Translations under genes and position numbers: made by a program
Shown here: in pieces, positions 36,229-45,800 of the stretch
Layout: every line of letters begins with the position of its first letter
Numbering within the stretch: the first letter of the stretch is position 1
Assembly (NCBI RefSeq): GCF_001426705.1
Contig: NZ_LMFC01000002.1
Coordinates: forward strand, 476,559-540,558
Reading direction: 5' to 3'
DNA from: Cellulomonas sp. Root485
GTDB taxonomy: Bacteria > Actinomycetota > Actinomycetes > Actinomycetales > Cellulomonadaceae
DNA: 64,000 nt
The notes under the pieces: generated by a model
The model's database searches: none
What the model was told of the DNA's origin: nothing
Seen by the model: the letters and a program-made list of their open reading frames with translations, nothing else

Positions 36229-36242
36229 GTGACGGTAGTCAC
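36229..36242. promoter_or_regulatory. CRP-type site before the subtilase
   Basis: GTGACGGTAGTCAC has GTGA-N6-TCAC geometry and an adjoining A, close to the consensus TGTGA-N6-TCACA. It lies 47 bp upstream of the subtilase start. Confidence 0.45.
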
Positions 36243-36334
36243 AAACAGGCGCACGCCCGGTGCACGTTACTGGCAGGTACGGCATTCGTCACCTTCTGGC
36301 GAATTGAGGGGTTCGCGAGGTGTGGCGAGCGCCC

Positions 36335-36928
36335 TCAGCGCAGCGGGACGAAGGTGTAGGAGCCGTGCGTGGTGACACGCGTCCGGCCTGCGACGCGCTC
36401 CACGAGGTGCATGGTCGAGCGCACCGGGATCACGAGGCGACCCCCGTCGGCGAGCTGGTCCACGAGGACCGTCGGCAGCGACCGCGGCGACGCCGACACG
36501 AGGATCCGGTCCCACCCGCCGTCGACGGGCCGCCCGAGCGCACCGGGCGTCGCCGGCTCGATGCGGGCCCACGGGAGGTCGCAGGCGGCGAGGTTCGACG
36601 AGCCCCACGCGGCGAGCTCCGGGTCCAGCTCGAGCCCCAGCACGACGCCGTCCGGGCCGACGAGGCGCGCGAGCAGGGCCGTCGTCCACCCCGAGCCGGA
36701 CCCCACATCCAGGACGCGCGCGCCGACGGGCACCTGCAGCAGCCGGAGCATCGACGCGACCGTGCTCGGCTGCGAGTTCGTCTGCCCGCGCCACAGCGGC
36801 AGCGGCCGGTCCTCGTGCGCACGGTCGCGCTGCTCCTCGGGCAGGAACCGCTCGCGGGCGAGCACCCGCATCGCGTCGGCCACGTCGGCGGCACGCGTCG
36901 GGTCCGTGTCCTCGCGACCGTCGCGCAT
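36335..36928 (-). CDS. Protein-L-isoaspartate O-methyltransferase-like protein
   Basis: A 197-residue class I SAM methyltransferase of the PCMT family. Motif I is VLDVGSGSGWTTALLARLVG; the upstream QTNSQPSTVASMLRLL matches the substrate-loop Q-S-x-P helix of PCMT, and DGGRLVIPV is the post-motif strand. It may repair isoaspartyl residues in damaged proteins, or act as a specialised relative. Start ATG 36928 is 6 nt after TAGGCT, whose TA is shared with the divergent box of the next gene. Confidence 0.85.
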   Translation of the reverse strand: MRDGREDTDPTRAADVADAMRVLARERFLPEEQRDRAHEDRPLPLWRGQTNSQPSTVASMLRLLQVPVGARVLDVGSGSGWTTALLARLVGPDGVVLGLELDPELAAWGSSNLAACDLPWARIEPATPGALGRPVDGGWDRILVSASPRSLPTVLVDQLADGGRLVIPVRSTMHLVERVAGRTRVTTHGSYTFVPLR

Positions 36929-36934
36929 GTGTCG

Positions 36935-36944
36935 AGCCTACGAT
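36935..36944. promoter_or_regulatory. Overlapping divergent -10 boxes
   Basis: AGCCTACGAT holds TAGGCT on the minus strand (36935-36940, 6 nt from the methyltransferase ATG) and TACGAT on the plus strand (36939-36944, 25 nt before the oxidoreductase GTG). The two boxes share the central TA, so the promoters would exclude each other or fire from one polymerase landing site. Confidence 0.55.
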
Positions 36945-36969
36945 CGGCGCACTGTCCGAGGGAGGTGCG

Positions 36970-38658
36970 GTGGCCGAGTACGACGTCGTGGTCGTCGGGT
37001 CCGGGTTCGGCGGGTCCGTGGCGGCGCTGCGCCTCGTCGAGAAGGGCTACCGCGTCCTGGTGCTCGAGGCGGGTCGCCGGTTCACCGACGAGACCCTGCC
37101 GCGGACGTCGTGGGACGTCAGCCGGTTCCTCTGGGCCCCGCGCCTGGGGTGGCTCGGCATCCAGCGGATCCACGTGCTGCCCGACGTCGTCGTGCTGGCG
37201 GGCGCGGGCGTCGGTGGCGGCTCGCTCAACTACGCGAACACCCTCTACCGCCCGACGTCCGACGCGTTCTACCGCGACCCGCAGTGGGCGGACCTCACCG
37301 ACTGGCGCGCCGAGCTGGCACCGTTCTACGACCAGGCGAGCCGGATGCTCGGCGTCGTCGACAACCCGACCTGCACGCCCGCCGACGAGGTCGTGCGCAA
37401 GGCCGCCGACGACCTGGGCGTCGGGCACACGTTCCGGCTCGCCCCCGTCGGCGTGGTGTTCGGGCCGCCCGGCGAGGTGGTGCCGGACCCGTTCTTCGGC
37501 GGCGCGGGACCGTCGCGACGCGGCTGCCTGGAGTGCGGCGAGTGCATGACGGGCTGCCGGCACGGCGCGAAGAACACGTTGCCGACGAACTACCTGTACC
37601 TGGCCGAGCGGGCGGGTGCGCGCGTGGTCGCCGAGACGACGGTGACGTCGATCCGCCCACGCGGGCAGGAGTGGGAGGTGCGGACGACCCGCACCGGTCG
37701 CCGTGGTGGGAACAGGACGGTCACGGCGGGCCAGGTCGTGGTCGCGGCCGGGACCTGGGGCACGCAGGAGCTGCTGCACCGGATGAAGGCGACCGGCACG
37801 CTGCCCGGGCTCTCGGACCGGCTCGGGGTGCTGACGCGCACCAACAGCGAGTCGCTCGGCGGGGCGGCGACCCGCTGGCGCGGCTGGCGGCGCCGCCCCG
37901 ACATGACGCGCGGCGTCGCGATCACGTCCTCGGTCCACCTCGACGACCACACCCACCTCGAACCGGTGCGCTACGGGCGGGGGTCCAACCTCATGGGCCT
38001 GCTCAGCACGGTGCTGACCGACGGCGGCGGGCGGGTGCCGCGTCCGGTGCGCTGGCTGGGGAACGCCCTGCGGCACCCGGGGCAGGTCGCCTCGCTCGTG
38101 CTCGGCCTGGGCAGCTGGTCGCAGCGCACCGTCATCGGGCTCGTGATGCAGACCGGCGGCGCCTCGATCACCGTGCGTCCGCGGCGCACGTGGCGCGGCA
38201 CCACCCGGCTGACGTCGTCCCCGGGCGAGGGTGAGCCCAACCCGACATGGATCCCGGCCGCGAACGCCGCCTACCGGCGGATGGCCGCGCATCTCGGCGG
38301 CTTCGCGGCGAGCAGCCTGGGGGAGGTCGCGGACGTGCCGATGACGGCGCACTTCCTGGGCGGCTGCACGATCGGCCGGTCAGCCGCCGACGGGGTGGTG
38401 GACCCGTACCACCGGGTGTTCGGGCATCCGGGGCTGCACGTCGTCGACGGGTCGACCATCTCCGCGAACCTCGGCGTCAACCCGTCACTGACCATCACCG
38501 CCCAGGCCGAGCGGGCCTTCGCCCTGTGGCCCAACACCGGTGAGCCGGATCCCCGGCCGGCGCCGGGGGAGCCGTACGTGCGGCTGGCGCCGGTGCGTCC
38601 CGTGCGGCCGGCGGTGCCCGCGTGGGCGCCCGGAGCGCTGCGCCTGACGGTCCTCTAG
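36970..38658 (+). CDS. GMC-type FAD-dependent oxidoreductase
   Basis: A 562-residue flavoprotein resembling cholesterol oxidase and related GMC oxidoreductases. The dinucleotide fold is VVVGSGFGGSVAALRL (residues 6-21); GAGVGGGSLNYANTL is the second FAD motif; the C-terminal GMC signature includes GGCTIGRSAADGVVD and VVDGSTISANLGVNPSLTI. A cysteine cluster, CLECGECMTGC, near residue 180 looks like a small Fe-S-type site seen in this subfamily. Substrate unknown (sterol or other alcohol). GTG 36970 has GGAGG 5 nt upstream. Confidence 0.88.
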   Translation: MAEYDVVVVGSGFGGSVAALRLVEKGYRVLVLEAGRRFTDETLPRTSWDVSRFLWAPRLGWLGIQRIHVLPDVVVLAGAGVGGGSLNYANTLYRPTSDAFYRDPQWADLTDWRAELAPFYDQASRMLGVVDNPTCTPADEVVRKAADDLGVGHTFRLAPVGVVFGPPGEVVPDPFFGGAGPSRRGCLECGECMTGCRHGAKNTLPTNYLYLAERAGARVVAETTVTSIRPRGQEWEVRTTRTGRRGGNRTVTAGQVVVAAGTWGTQELLHRMKATGTLPGLSDRLGVLTRTNSESLGGAATRWRGWRRRPDMTRGVAITSSVHLDDHTHLEPVRYGRGSNLMGLLSTVLTDGGGRVPRPVRWLGNALRHPGQVASLVLGLGSWSQRTVIGLVMQTGGASITVRPRRTWRGTTRLTSSPGEGEPNPTWIPAANAAYRRMAAHLGGFAASSLGEVADVPMTAHFLGGCTIGRSAADGVVDPYHRVFGHPGLHVVDGSTISANLGVNPSLTITAQAERAFALWPNTGEPDPRPAPGEPYVRLAPVRPVRPAVPAWAPGALRLTVL

Positions 38659-38996
38659 CTGCTCGACCCGGCGGTGACCACCGGGATCATGCCCGTGCGC
38701 GGGACGTCGGCGGCCGACGCGGCGGGCACGAACTTCGGCTTGCGGCCGGGGCGACCCCGCTCGCGGCGCATCTCGATGCCGTCGAGGGTGGTCGCGCGCC
38801 AGACCGCGCCGCCGTTGAGCCGGCCGTCGGGCTGCGGCAGCCACGGCACCTTGCGGGAGAGCCAGACACGGATGGTGGCGTGCTCGACCCCGAGCCGCTC
38901 GGCCAGACGGGCGATGTCGTAGAGGTCGTCGAGGCCGCGGACGGGGCTGCTCCCGACCGGTTCGAGGGGCTTCGCAGGCGGCAATTCATGGGGCAC
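38655..38996 (-). CDS. Small helix-turn-helix DNA-binding protein
   Basis: A 113-residue protein with a central HTH of the excisionase/MerR-like kind: LYDIARLAERLGVEHATIRVWLSRK, followed by a wing-like LPQPDGRLNGGAVW. The basic tail RRERGRPGRKPKF may add DNA contacts. Targets are unknown. GTG 38996 lies 6 nt after TACGAT, a clear leaderless layout. Divergent from the VanY gene, so it could regulate that promoter. Confidence 0.75.
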   Translation of the reverse strand: MPHELPPAKPLEPVGSSPVRGLDDLYDIARLAERLGVEHATIRVWLSRKVPWLPQPDGRLNGGAVWRATTLDGIEMRRERGRPGRKPKFVPAASAADVPRTGMIPVVTAGSSS

Positions 38997-39030
38997 GGCG
39001 GCATCGTAGCCGCCCGAGTCTATGAATTGT

Positions 39031-39047
39031 GTGACGAAGCCGTAACG
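39031..39047. promoter_or_regulatory. MtrA-like direct repeat
   Basis: GTGACG and GTAACG stand at 39031 and 39042, an 11-bp period, close to the GTnACn direct repeat bound by the response regulator MtrA before wall-hydrolase genes. It lies about 80 bp upstream of the VanY gene and between two divergent promoters. Confidence 0.45.
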
Positions 39048-39124
39048 AGATCCTCACCAGATCTCCCCCGCCCAAAGGGCTCAAGTGTCCTGGACGGCCG
39101 TCCGATGAACTTAACGTGTTACGC

Positions 39125-40324
39125 GTGAGTTACAAGATTCCCTCCCGAGGTCGGTCCACCGGTGGCCGGCACGCTGCGGCACGCCCTGTGACCGTGCGTG
39201 CAGCCACCCATCCGGCCCGCCTCGCGCAGGGTGCGGTGGTCACGACGCTCGCCCTGAGCATGTGCGCCATGGTCGCCGTGTCGGCCAACGCAGGTGATGG
39301 TGGGAGCGCGCTCATCCCCGCCGCGCTCGTGCCCGCAGCGGTCCAGGTCGACCGCGCCCGCGCCGGTGCCGTCGACGTCGCCACGGACGCGATCGAGGTT
39401 GCGCAGACCGTCCAGGCCGAAGGCGCGCAGGTCTCCATCGACGCCGCCCAGCTCGATGCCCTCGAGGCCGCGACCGCCCACCTGGACGACCTGATCGTCG
39501 AGGCGACCGGCGACGACCCGGCCGAGACCCGGGACACCGCGTCGTCCCGCGCGGGCGAACGCGAGGACACGACCGCGGCGGAGGCCGTCACCGCCACCCC
39601 CGCCCCCGTCGACCCCAACACCCCGATCGACCCCGCCTCCGTGTTCGAGCAGGTGCCCGCTCCGGCGCCCGTGCCGCTCGTCCCGCCGACCGCCGGCAAG
39701 GAGGACGCGACGACCGCCGAGCTGCGGGAGGCCGTGGCCGCCGTCGCGACCCTCACCACCTCCGTCCGGCAGAGCGCCGAGGCCAAGCGCGTCGCGGACG
39801 CCGCCGCCGCGCAGGCCGCCGCCGAGGCCGCCGCCGCCGCTGCCGCCGCGCAGGCCGCCGCGGACGCCGCCGCGCAGGCCGCAGCAGCGCAGGAGGCCCA
39901 GCGGGCCGCGTGGAAGCAGTCGCTCCTCGGGTACGCCAACGGCAAGATCCCGGACTCCGCGCTCTGCGGCGTCGACTTCGACGCGTCCGTGCGCCTGCGC
40001 TGCGACGCCGCCGAGCAGCTCGACGTCCTCAACGACGCGTACCGGGCGCAGTTCGGCAGCAACCTCGTCGTCAACGACTCCTACCGCTCCTACGCGGGCC
40101 AGGTCGCGTGCAAGCGCACCAAGGGCTACCTGTGCGCGACGCCGGGAACGTCGAACCACGGCAGCGGCATCGCGGTGGACCTCGGCGGCGGCATCGACTC
40201 GTTCGGGACGAAGCAGCACCGGTGGATGGCCTCGCACGCGCCGGACCTCGACTGGGGGCTCCCGTCGTGGGCCACCTGGGGCGGCAGCAAGCCCGAGGCG
40301 TGGCACTGGGAGTACCTCGGCTGA
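39125..40324 (+). CDS. Secreted VanY-type D-Ala-D-Ala carboxypeptidase
   Basis: A 399-residue exported peptidase. A long basic leader with a hydrophobic core (GAVVTTLALSMCAMVAVSANA) gives a signal peptide of about 55 residues. A Pro/Ala-rich stalk with an Ala-rich coiled coil spans about 60-260, and the M15B VanY domain closes the protein: SYRSYAGQ, TPGTSNHGSGIAVDL and AWHWEYLG give the Zn ligands. GTG 39125 lies 7 nt after TAACGT, so it is leaderless; an upstream GTG at 39116 lies inside the box. Role: peptidoglycan stem trimming. Confidence 0.9.
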   Translation: MSYKIPSRGRSTGGRHAAARPVTVRAATHPARLAQGAVVTTLALSMCAMVAVSANAGDGGSALIPAALVPAAVQVDRARAGAVDVATDAIEVAQTVQAEGAQVSIDAAQLDALEAATAHLDDLIVEATGDDPAETRDTASSRAGEREDTTAAEAVTATPAPVDPNTPIDPASVFEQVPAPAPVPLVPPTAGKEDATTAELREAVAAVATLTTSVRQSAEAKRVADAAAAQAAAEAAAAAAAAQAAADAAAQAAAAQEAQRAAWKQSLLGYANGKIPDSALCGVDFDASVRLRCDAAEQLDVLNDAYRAQFGSNLVVNDSYRSYAGQVACKRTKGYLCATPGTSNHGSGIAVDLGGGIDSFGTKQHRWMASHAPDLDWGLPSWATWGGSKPEAWHWEYLG

Positions 40325-40391
40325 ACCTCGGCTGGTCCAGTCCCTGCGCAGATCGGTCCGCACCGGCGTCGCGGCCCTTACGATCGGGCGC

Positions 40392-41567
40392 ATGAGCACC
40401 TCGGCCGAGCCGGGGCGGACATGGCCTCTCGTCGGCCGTGCCGCCGAGCTCGACGACCTCGACGACCTGCTGTCGACCGCCGCCGACGGGGTCGGGGTGA
40501 CCGTCCTCCTGGAGGGTGAGGCGGGGGTCGGCAAGACCAGCCTGGTCGACGCGCTGCGCGGCTCCGCCCGCCTCCTCGACGTGGAGCTGCGGACCGCCCA
40601 GGCCACGGCCGTGCGCAGCTGGCCGTTCGCGCTCCTGTCCGACGCGCTCCTGGTGCGCTCGTCCGCTGGCGGCGGCGGGCACGGGCCCGGCCGCAGCCCC
40701 GTCGAGACAGAGCTCGCGGACCTGCTCGACGCGATCTACGCCGACCCGGCACGCTCGGGCGCCCGGTTCGACCGGGCCACGGAGCTGTTCGCGGCCCTCC
40801 TGCGCCGCCACGGTGACGTCCGCCCGTGGGCGCTCGTGCTCGAGGACGTGCACGAGGCGGACGCCCCCTCGCTCGCCGTCCTCCTCCAGCTGGCCCGCGA
40901 GGGAGCCGTGCCGCGGGCGCTCGTCGTGCTCACCATGCGGCCGGTGCCGTACCGGCCCGAGCTCGCCGAGCTCGTCGCCGCGTGGACCCGCGCGGGTGCG
41001 CGGTACCTCGAGCTCCGGCCGCTCAACGCGCGCGCGACCGTCGAGCTGGCCGAGAACCTCGTCGGCGGGCCCGTCGGCCCGTCGCTGCGGGGCACGCTCG
41101 CGACCACCGGCGGCAACCCGCGGCTGGTCGCGGACGTCGTGCGTACCGCCAGGGCCGCCGGTGCTCTGGTCGCCTCCGACGGGGTGCTCGACTCGACCGG
41201 CTCCCGCTGGATGGACCCGCTCGACGAGGTGGTCCGCCGCCGCGTGGAGTACCTCGGGGCCGACGTGCTGGCGCTCCTCGGCCAGGCGTCCGTGCTCGGC
41301 ACGTCGTTCGTCATCGCCGACCTCGCGTCGCTGGCCGGCGACCCCGTGGCGGACTGCTGGCGCACCCTGCGCCACGGGCTGGCCGCGGGTGTGGTCCGCG
41401 CCCGCGGGGACAGGCTCGTGTTCGGTCACGACCTGGTCCGGGAGGCCCTCTACAACGGCCTCGACCCCGACCAGCGGCGCGCGCTGCACGCCCGTGCCGC
41501 GTGGGCGCTGCGCCAGGCCGGCGCACCCTCGCAGATCGTCACCGGGCACCTGGAACGCGCGCGCTGA
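40392..41567 (+). CDS. Orphan AAA ATPase (truncated LAL-like)
   Basis: A 391-residue protein with the ATPase half of a LAL regulator: GRAAELDDL, P-loop LEGEAGVGKTSLVDAL (about residues 40-55) and Walker B-like WALVLEDVHEADAPS. It ends after the helical lid (RALHARAAWALRQAGAPSQIVTGHLERAR) without the TPR region or the LuxR HTH. The termination is natural, with no frameshifted continuation visible, so it looks like a stand-alone switch ATPase. ATG 40392 is 7 nt after TACGAT. Partner unknown. Confidence 0.75.
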   Translation: MSTSAEPGRTWPLVGRAAELDDLDDLLSTAADGVGVTVLLEGEAGVGKTSLVDALRGSARLLDVELRTAQATAVRSWPFALLSDALLVRSSAGGGGHGPGRSPVETELADLLDAIYADPARSGARFDRATELFAALLRRHGDVRPWALVLEDVHEADAPSLAVLLQLAREGAVPRALVVLTMRPVPYRPELAELVAAWTRAGARYLELRPLNARATVELAENLVGGPVGPSLRGTLATTGGNPRLVADVVRTARAAGALVASDGVLDSTGSRWMDPLDEVVRRRVEYLGADVLALLGQASVLGTSFVIADLASLAGDPVADCWRTLRHGLAAGVVRARGDRLVFGHDLVREALYNGLDPDQRRALHARAAWALRQAGAPSQIVTGHLERAR

Positions 41568-41632
41568 GCGGCGCTCCTGCCTAGCGTGGGGGTGCGGGCG
41601 TCCGCCCGCTCCGCCCACAGCAAAGGAGCACC

Positions 41633-42070
41633 ATGTCCACGCGCACCGCTCGGACCGCCTGGAACGGCACCCTGATGGAGGGCAGCGGGCAGGTCGAGCT
41701 CACCAGCTCCGGCGCCGGCACGTTCGACGTCTCGTTCCCGAAGCGGACCGCCGAGGAGGCCGGTGGCACCACGAGCCCCGAGGAGCTCATCGCGGCCGCC
41801 CACACGTCCTGCTTCGCCATGCAGCTCTCCGCCGTGATCGCCGAGGCCGGCGGCACCCCCGTCGCCCTCGAGGTCAGCGCCGACGTGACGCTCCGTCCCG
41901 ACCCGGCCGGCGGTCTGCACATCACCACGATCGCCCTGACGGTCCGCGGCGAGGTCGACGGTCTCGACGCCGACGGCTTCCGCGCCGCGGCGGAGAACGC
42001 CAAGGCCACCTGCCCGGTGAGCAAGGCCCTGACGGGCACGGAGATCACCCTGGACGCGTCCCTCGCCTGA
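41633..42070 (+). CDS. OsmC family peroxiredoxin
   Basis: A 145-residue OsmC-type peroxidase that reduces organic hydroperoxides. The two redox cysteines are Cys 60 (AAHTSCFAM) and Cys 127 (AKATCPVSKAL), and the conserved Glu lies in SPEELI (about residues 49-52). Cytoplasmic. The ATG at 41633 has AAAGGAG 6 nt upstream. It ends just before the first copy of the palindromic repeat family. Confidence 0.93.
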   Translation: MSTRTARTAWNGTLMEGSGQVELTSSGAGTFDVSFPKRTAEEAGGTTSPEELIAAAHTSCFAMQLSAVIAEAGGTPVALEVSADVTLRPDPAGGLHITTIALTVRGEVDGLDADGFRAAAENAKATCPVSKALTGTEITLDASLA

Positions 42071-42087
42071 CGCGCTCCCTCTCACCA

Positions 42088-42141
42088 CCGCAACGTCCGC
42101 ACTCCTGCGGGGTGCAGACCCCCGGAGTGCGGACGTTGCGG
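42088..42141. repeat. Palindromic intergenic repeat, copy A
   Basis: Perfect 18-bp arms CCGCAACGTCCGCACTCC (42088-42105) and its complement (42124-42141), with an 18-base loop that itself pairs as GGGGT and ACCCC. It lies between two convergent genes, so it may act as a bidirectional terminator. Confidence 0.85.
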
Positions 42142-42159
42142 GTCGCGGCGGCGCAGGGG

Positions 42160-42675
42160 TCAGCGTGCGGCGGCCGCGAGGGTTCCCGTGACCTGGCCGT
42201 CGGGCGAGGAGATGAAGCACATGATCTCGCGGTCGCCCTCCGCCCAGGACTCGGGCGTCGGGAAGAACGACGCGAGCTCGAGGGACGACTCGTCGTAGGA
42301 CAGGCCGACGAACGTGGCGAACTGCTCGTAGCAGAACGTGTCCGACGCGTCGATGATCGCCTGGTCGCCGGGGTACTCGCCCTCGGGCATGTCGGTCGCC
42401 GCGTAGGACTCGCTGTCGTGCGGCTGGTCGCACGGGACCGTCGGCACGGAGGAGACCTCCTCGACCTCCTCGGACTGCGATGCGTCGTTGAGGCAGTCGC
42501 CCACCTGGAGGGAGAAGACGTCGGCCTCGCTCGACTCGGTGATCTCGCCGGAGGTCTCGTCGCGGACGGCCGGCTCCGGGGTCTCGTCGAGGATGCCGCA
42601 GCCGGAGATGCCGGCGAGGGCGAGTGCCAGGAGGACGGGGGCCGCGACACGGGCGGTGGAGGTGCGCATCATCAT
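42160..42675 (-). CDS. Septum-formation family lipoprotein
   Basis: A 171-residue exported lipoprotein. The signal ends in a lipobox LAGISGC with the modified Cys near residue 26. After an acidic linker, the mature domain contains VGDCLND, VPCDQPHDSESYA and FCYEQF, matching the actinobacterial Septum_form family with paired cysteines. Probably located on the outer face of the membrane. Three tandem ATG codons (42669, 42672, 42675) follow AGAAG; the outermost is given. Confidence 0.85.
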   Translation of the reverse strand: MMMRTSTARVAAPVLLALALAGISGCGILDETPEPAVRDETSGEITESSEADVFSLQVGDCLNDASQSEEVEEVSSVPTVPCDQPHDSESYAATDMPEGEYPGDQAIIDASDTFCYEQFATFVGLSYDESSLELASFFPTPESWAEGDREIMCFISSPDGQVTGTLAAAAR

Positions 42676-42767
42676 CTTCTCGTTCGGGGTGGGGCCATCG
42701 GTCGACGGGCCCGCGAGAGAGTAGCGACCGGCACCGCCACAGCGCCGGGGCATTTCAGGATCAACGG

Positions 42768-42783
42768 TGTGAAAACGGACACA
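42768..42783. promoter_or_regulatory. CRP-like site before the dehydrogenase
   Basis: TGTGAAAACGGACACA fits TGTGA-N6-TCACA with one mismatch. It lies about 90 bp from both divergent starts (42675 and 42875), so it could serve either gene. Confidence 0.4.
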
Positions 42784-42874
42784 TCGGTCCCGATCCTCCC
42801 GATCGCACGGCATGGCGTGACCAGCCCTCGGTGACGTGTGCGGGGGAGTTGGTCCTCGATGGGAGACTGCCCCC

Positions 42875-45800
42875 GTGGTGGCCGTGACCGAGACCGTGGC
42901 AGACGGTGTGAGCAGCGCCGACGTGGTGCAGGCGTTGCGGTCCGCGCTGCGCGGAGCGGTCGACGACAGCACCCGCCGGCGGGCCGAGTACTCCACGGAC
43001 GCGTCGAACTACCGCGTGGTCCCGCAGGTCGTGGCGTTCCCGCAGGACACCGACGACGTGCTCGCGGCCCTCTCGGTGGTGCGCGAGCTCGGGATCCCGC
43101 TGACCGCTCGGGGCGGTGGCACGTCGGTCGCCGGGAACGCGGTCGGGACCGGGGTGGTGCTCGACTTCTCGCGGCACGTCAACCGCATCCTCGACATCGA
43201 CCCGGCCGCGCGCACGGCCCGCATCGAGCCCGGCGTCGTGATGGCCAGCCTGCAGAAGGCCGCCGCGCCGCACGGCCTGCGGTTCGGGCCCGACCCGTCC
43301 ACGCAGGCGCGCGCGACGCTCGGCGGGATGATCGGCAACAACGCGTGCGGGCCCCGAGCGGTCGCGTACGGGCGGACCGCGGACAACGTGCTCGCGCTCG
43401 ACGTGGTGGACGGCACGGGCCGACGGTTCGAGGCACGCTCCGGCGCGGGCGCACTGGACGTCGTCCCCGGTCTCGACGCCCTCGTCCGGGGCAACCTCGA
43501 CACCCTGCGGACCGAGCTGGGCCGGTTCGGCCGGCAGGTCTCCGGCTACTCCCTCGAGCACCTCCTGCCCGAGAAGGGCACCGACCTGGCCAAGGCGCTG
43601 GTCGGCACGGAGGGGACCGTCGCCACGCTGCTCGGCGCGACCGTGCGGCTGGTCCCGATCGCGGCGGCGCCCGTGCTCGTCGTCCTCGGCTACCCGGACA
43701 TGCCGACCGCCGCCGACGCGGTCCCGGCCCTGCTCGCGCACAGCCCGCTGGCTATCGAGGGCATGGACTCCCGGCTGGTCGACGTGGTGCGTCGCGTCCG
43801 CGGGGCCGCCGCCGTGCCGCCCCTGCCGGCAGGTGGCGGCTGGCTCATGGTGGAGGTCGGCGGGGACTCCCTCGACGAGGCCCTCGAACGCGCGCGTGCG
43901 CTCGCTGCCGACGCGGGGACCACCGCCGTCGGACTGTTCCCGCCCGGGCCGGAGGCCGCCGCGATGTGGCGGATCCGCGAGGACGGTGCGGGCCTCGGCG
44001 GCCGGACGCCGTCGGGCGAGCAGGCGTGGCCCGGGTTCGAGGACTCGGCCGTGCCACCGGAGCGGCTGGGGGCGTACCTGCGCGAGCTCGAGGCGCTCAT
44101 GGCGTCGCACGGGGTCGACGGCCTCGCCTACGGGCACTTCGGCGACGGGTGCGTGCACCTGCGTCTCGACATCCCGCTGGAGCGCTCCGGCAACCCGCTG
44201 CGCGCGTTCATGACCGACGCCGCGACGCTCGTCGCCTCGCACGGCGGCTCGCTGTCCGGGGAGCACGGCGACGGCCGCGCCCGCTCGGAGCTCCTCCCGG
44301 TCATGTACTCGGCCGAGGCGATCGACCTGTTCGGCGCCTTCAAGGACCTCCTCGACCCGCGCGACCTGCTCAACCCCGGCGTGCTCGTCCGCCCGCGCCC
44401 GCTCGACGCCGACCTGCGCCGCCCGTGGGCCCGCCCGCTGCTCTCCGACGGTCACGGCTTCTCGTTCGCGCACGACGCCGGGGACCTGACCACCGCCCTG
44501 CACCGCTGCGTCGGCGTCGGCAAGTGCCGGGCGGACAGCACCGCGACGAGTGGGTTCATGTGCCCGTCGTACCTGGCGACCAAGGACGAGAAGGACTCGA
44601 CCCGCGGCCGCGCGCGCGTGCTGCAGGAGATGGCCAACGGCACGCTGGTCTCCGGCGGCTGGTCGTCGCCCGAGGTGCACGACTCCCTCGACCTGTGCCT
44701 GTCCTGCAAGGCGTGCTCCTCGGACTGCCCCGCAGGGGTCGACATGGCTCAGTACAAGTCCGAGGTGCTGCACCGTACCTACCGCGGGAAGCTCCGACCG
44801 AGGTCGCACTACGCCCTCGGCTGGCTGCCGCGCTGGGCCCGGCTGATCACCCGGGTCCCGGGTCTGGCCGCGCTGACCAACGCGGTGCTCGGGGTCCGCC
44901 CCGTCGCGCGCGCGGTGCTCGCCGGGGGTGGCATGGACACCCGCCGCGAGATGGTGACGTTCGCGCGGCGACCGTTCCGGGCGTGGGTCCGCGGGGAGGG
45001 CCGCGACATGGTCACCCTCACCGGCCGCGACCACGCCGGCCGCGACGGCGGCCGTCGCCGACGGAGCGCCACCGACGTCCGAGGCGGCGCCCGGCCCCGC
45101 GACCAGTTCCGGGGACGGCCCGGCAAGGGGACCGGAGGCGGCGGCGGCCGCAAGCCGCAGGTCGTGCTGTGGACCGACTCGTTCTCCGACACCCTCGCGC
45201 CGTCCGTCGCGCAGGCGGCCGTCGCCGTGCTCACCGCCGCCGGCTACGAGGTGCTGGTCCCGCAGGACGACGCCTGCTGCGGCCTCACCTGGATCAGCAC
45301 CGGCCAGCTGGACGGCGCCAGGAAGCAGCTCACCCACCTGCTCGGCGTGCTCGGGCCGTTCGCGGTCAACGGGATCCCGATCGTCGGGCTCGAACCGTCG
45401 TGCACCGCGGTCCTGCGCTCCGACCTGCGCGACCTGCTGCCCGACGACCCCCGCGCGGTCGCGGTCGCCCGGGAGACGCGCACGCTCGCGGAGCTGCTCA
45501 CCGCGCCCGCCCCCATCGGCCCCGGCGACCGCTGGCAGGTCCCGGACCTCTCCGACGTGACCGCGGTCGTGCAGCCGCACTGCCACCACTACTCCGTGAT
45601 GACGTGGACGGCTGACCGTCGACTGCTCACCGACGCCGGTGCGCAGTTCTCGGCGCTCGCGGGCTGCTGCGGGCTGGCCGGCAACTTCGGCATGGAGAAG
45701 GGCCACTACGACGTGTCGGTCGCCGTGGCGGAGAACGCGCTGCTGCCGGCGCTGCGCGATGCGGCCCCCGGGGACGTCTACCTGGCGGACGGCTTCTCGT

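Noticed and set aside
39841..39900. Ala-rich run as frameshift or artefact in the VanY gene
   Set aside because: Frame continues cleanly into the catalytic domain and similar stalks occur in the other wall hydrolases here.
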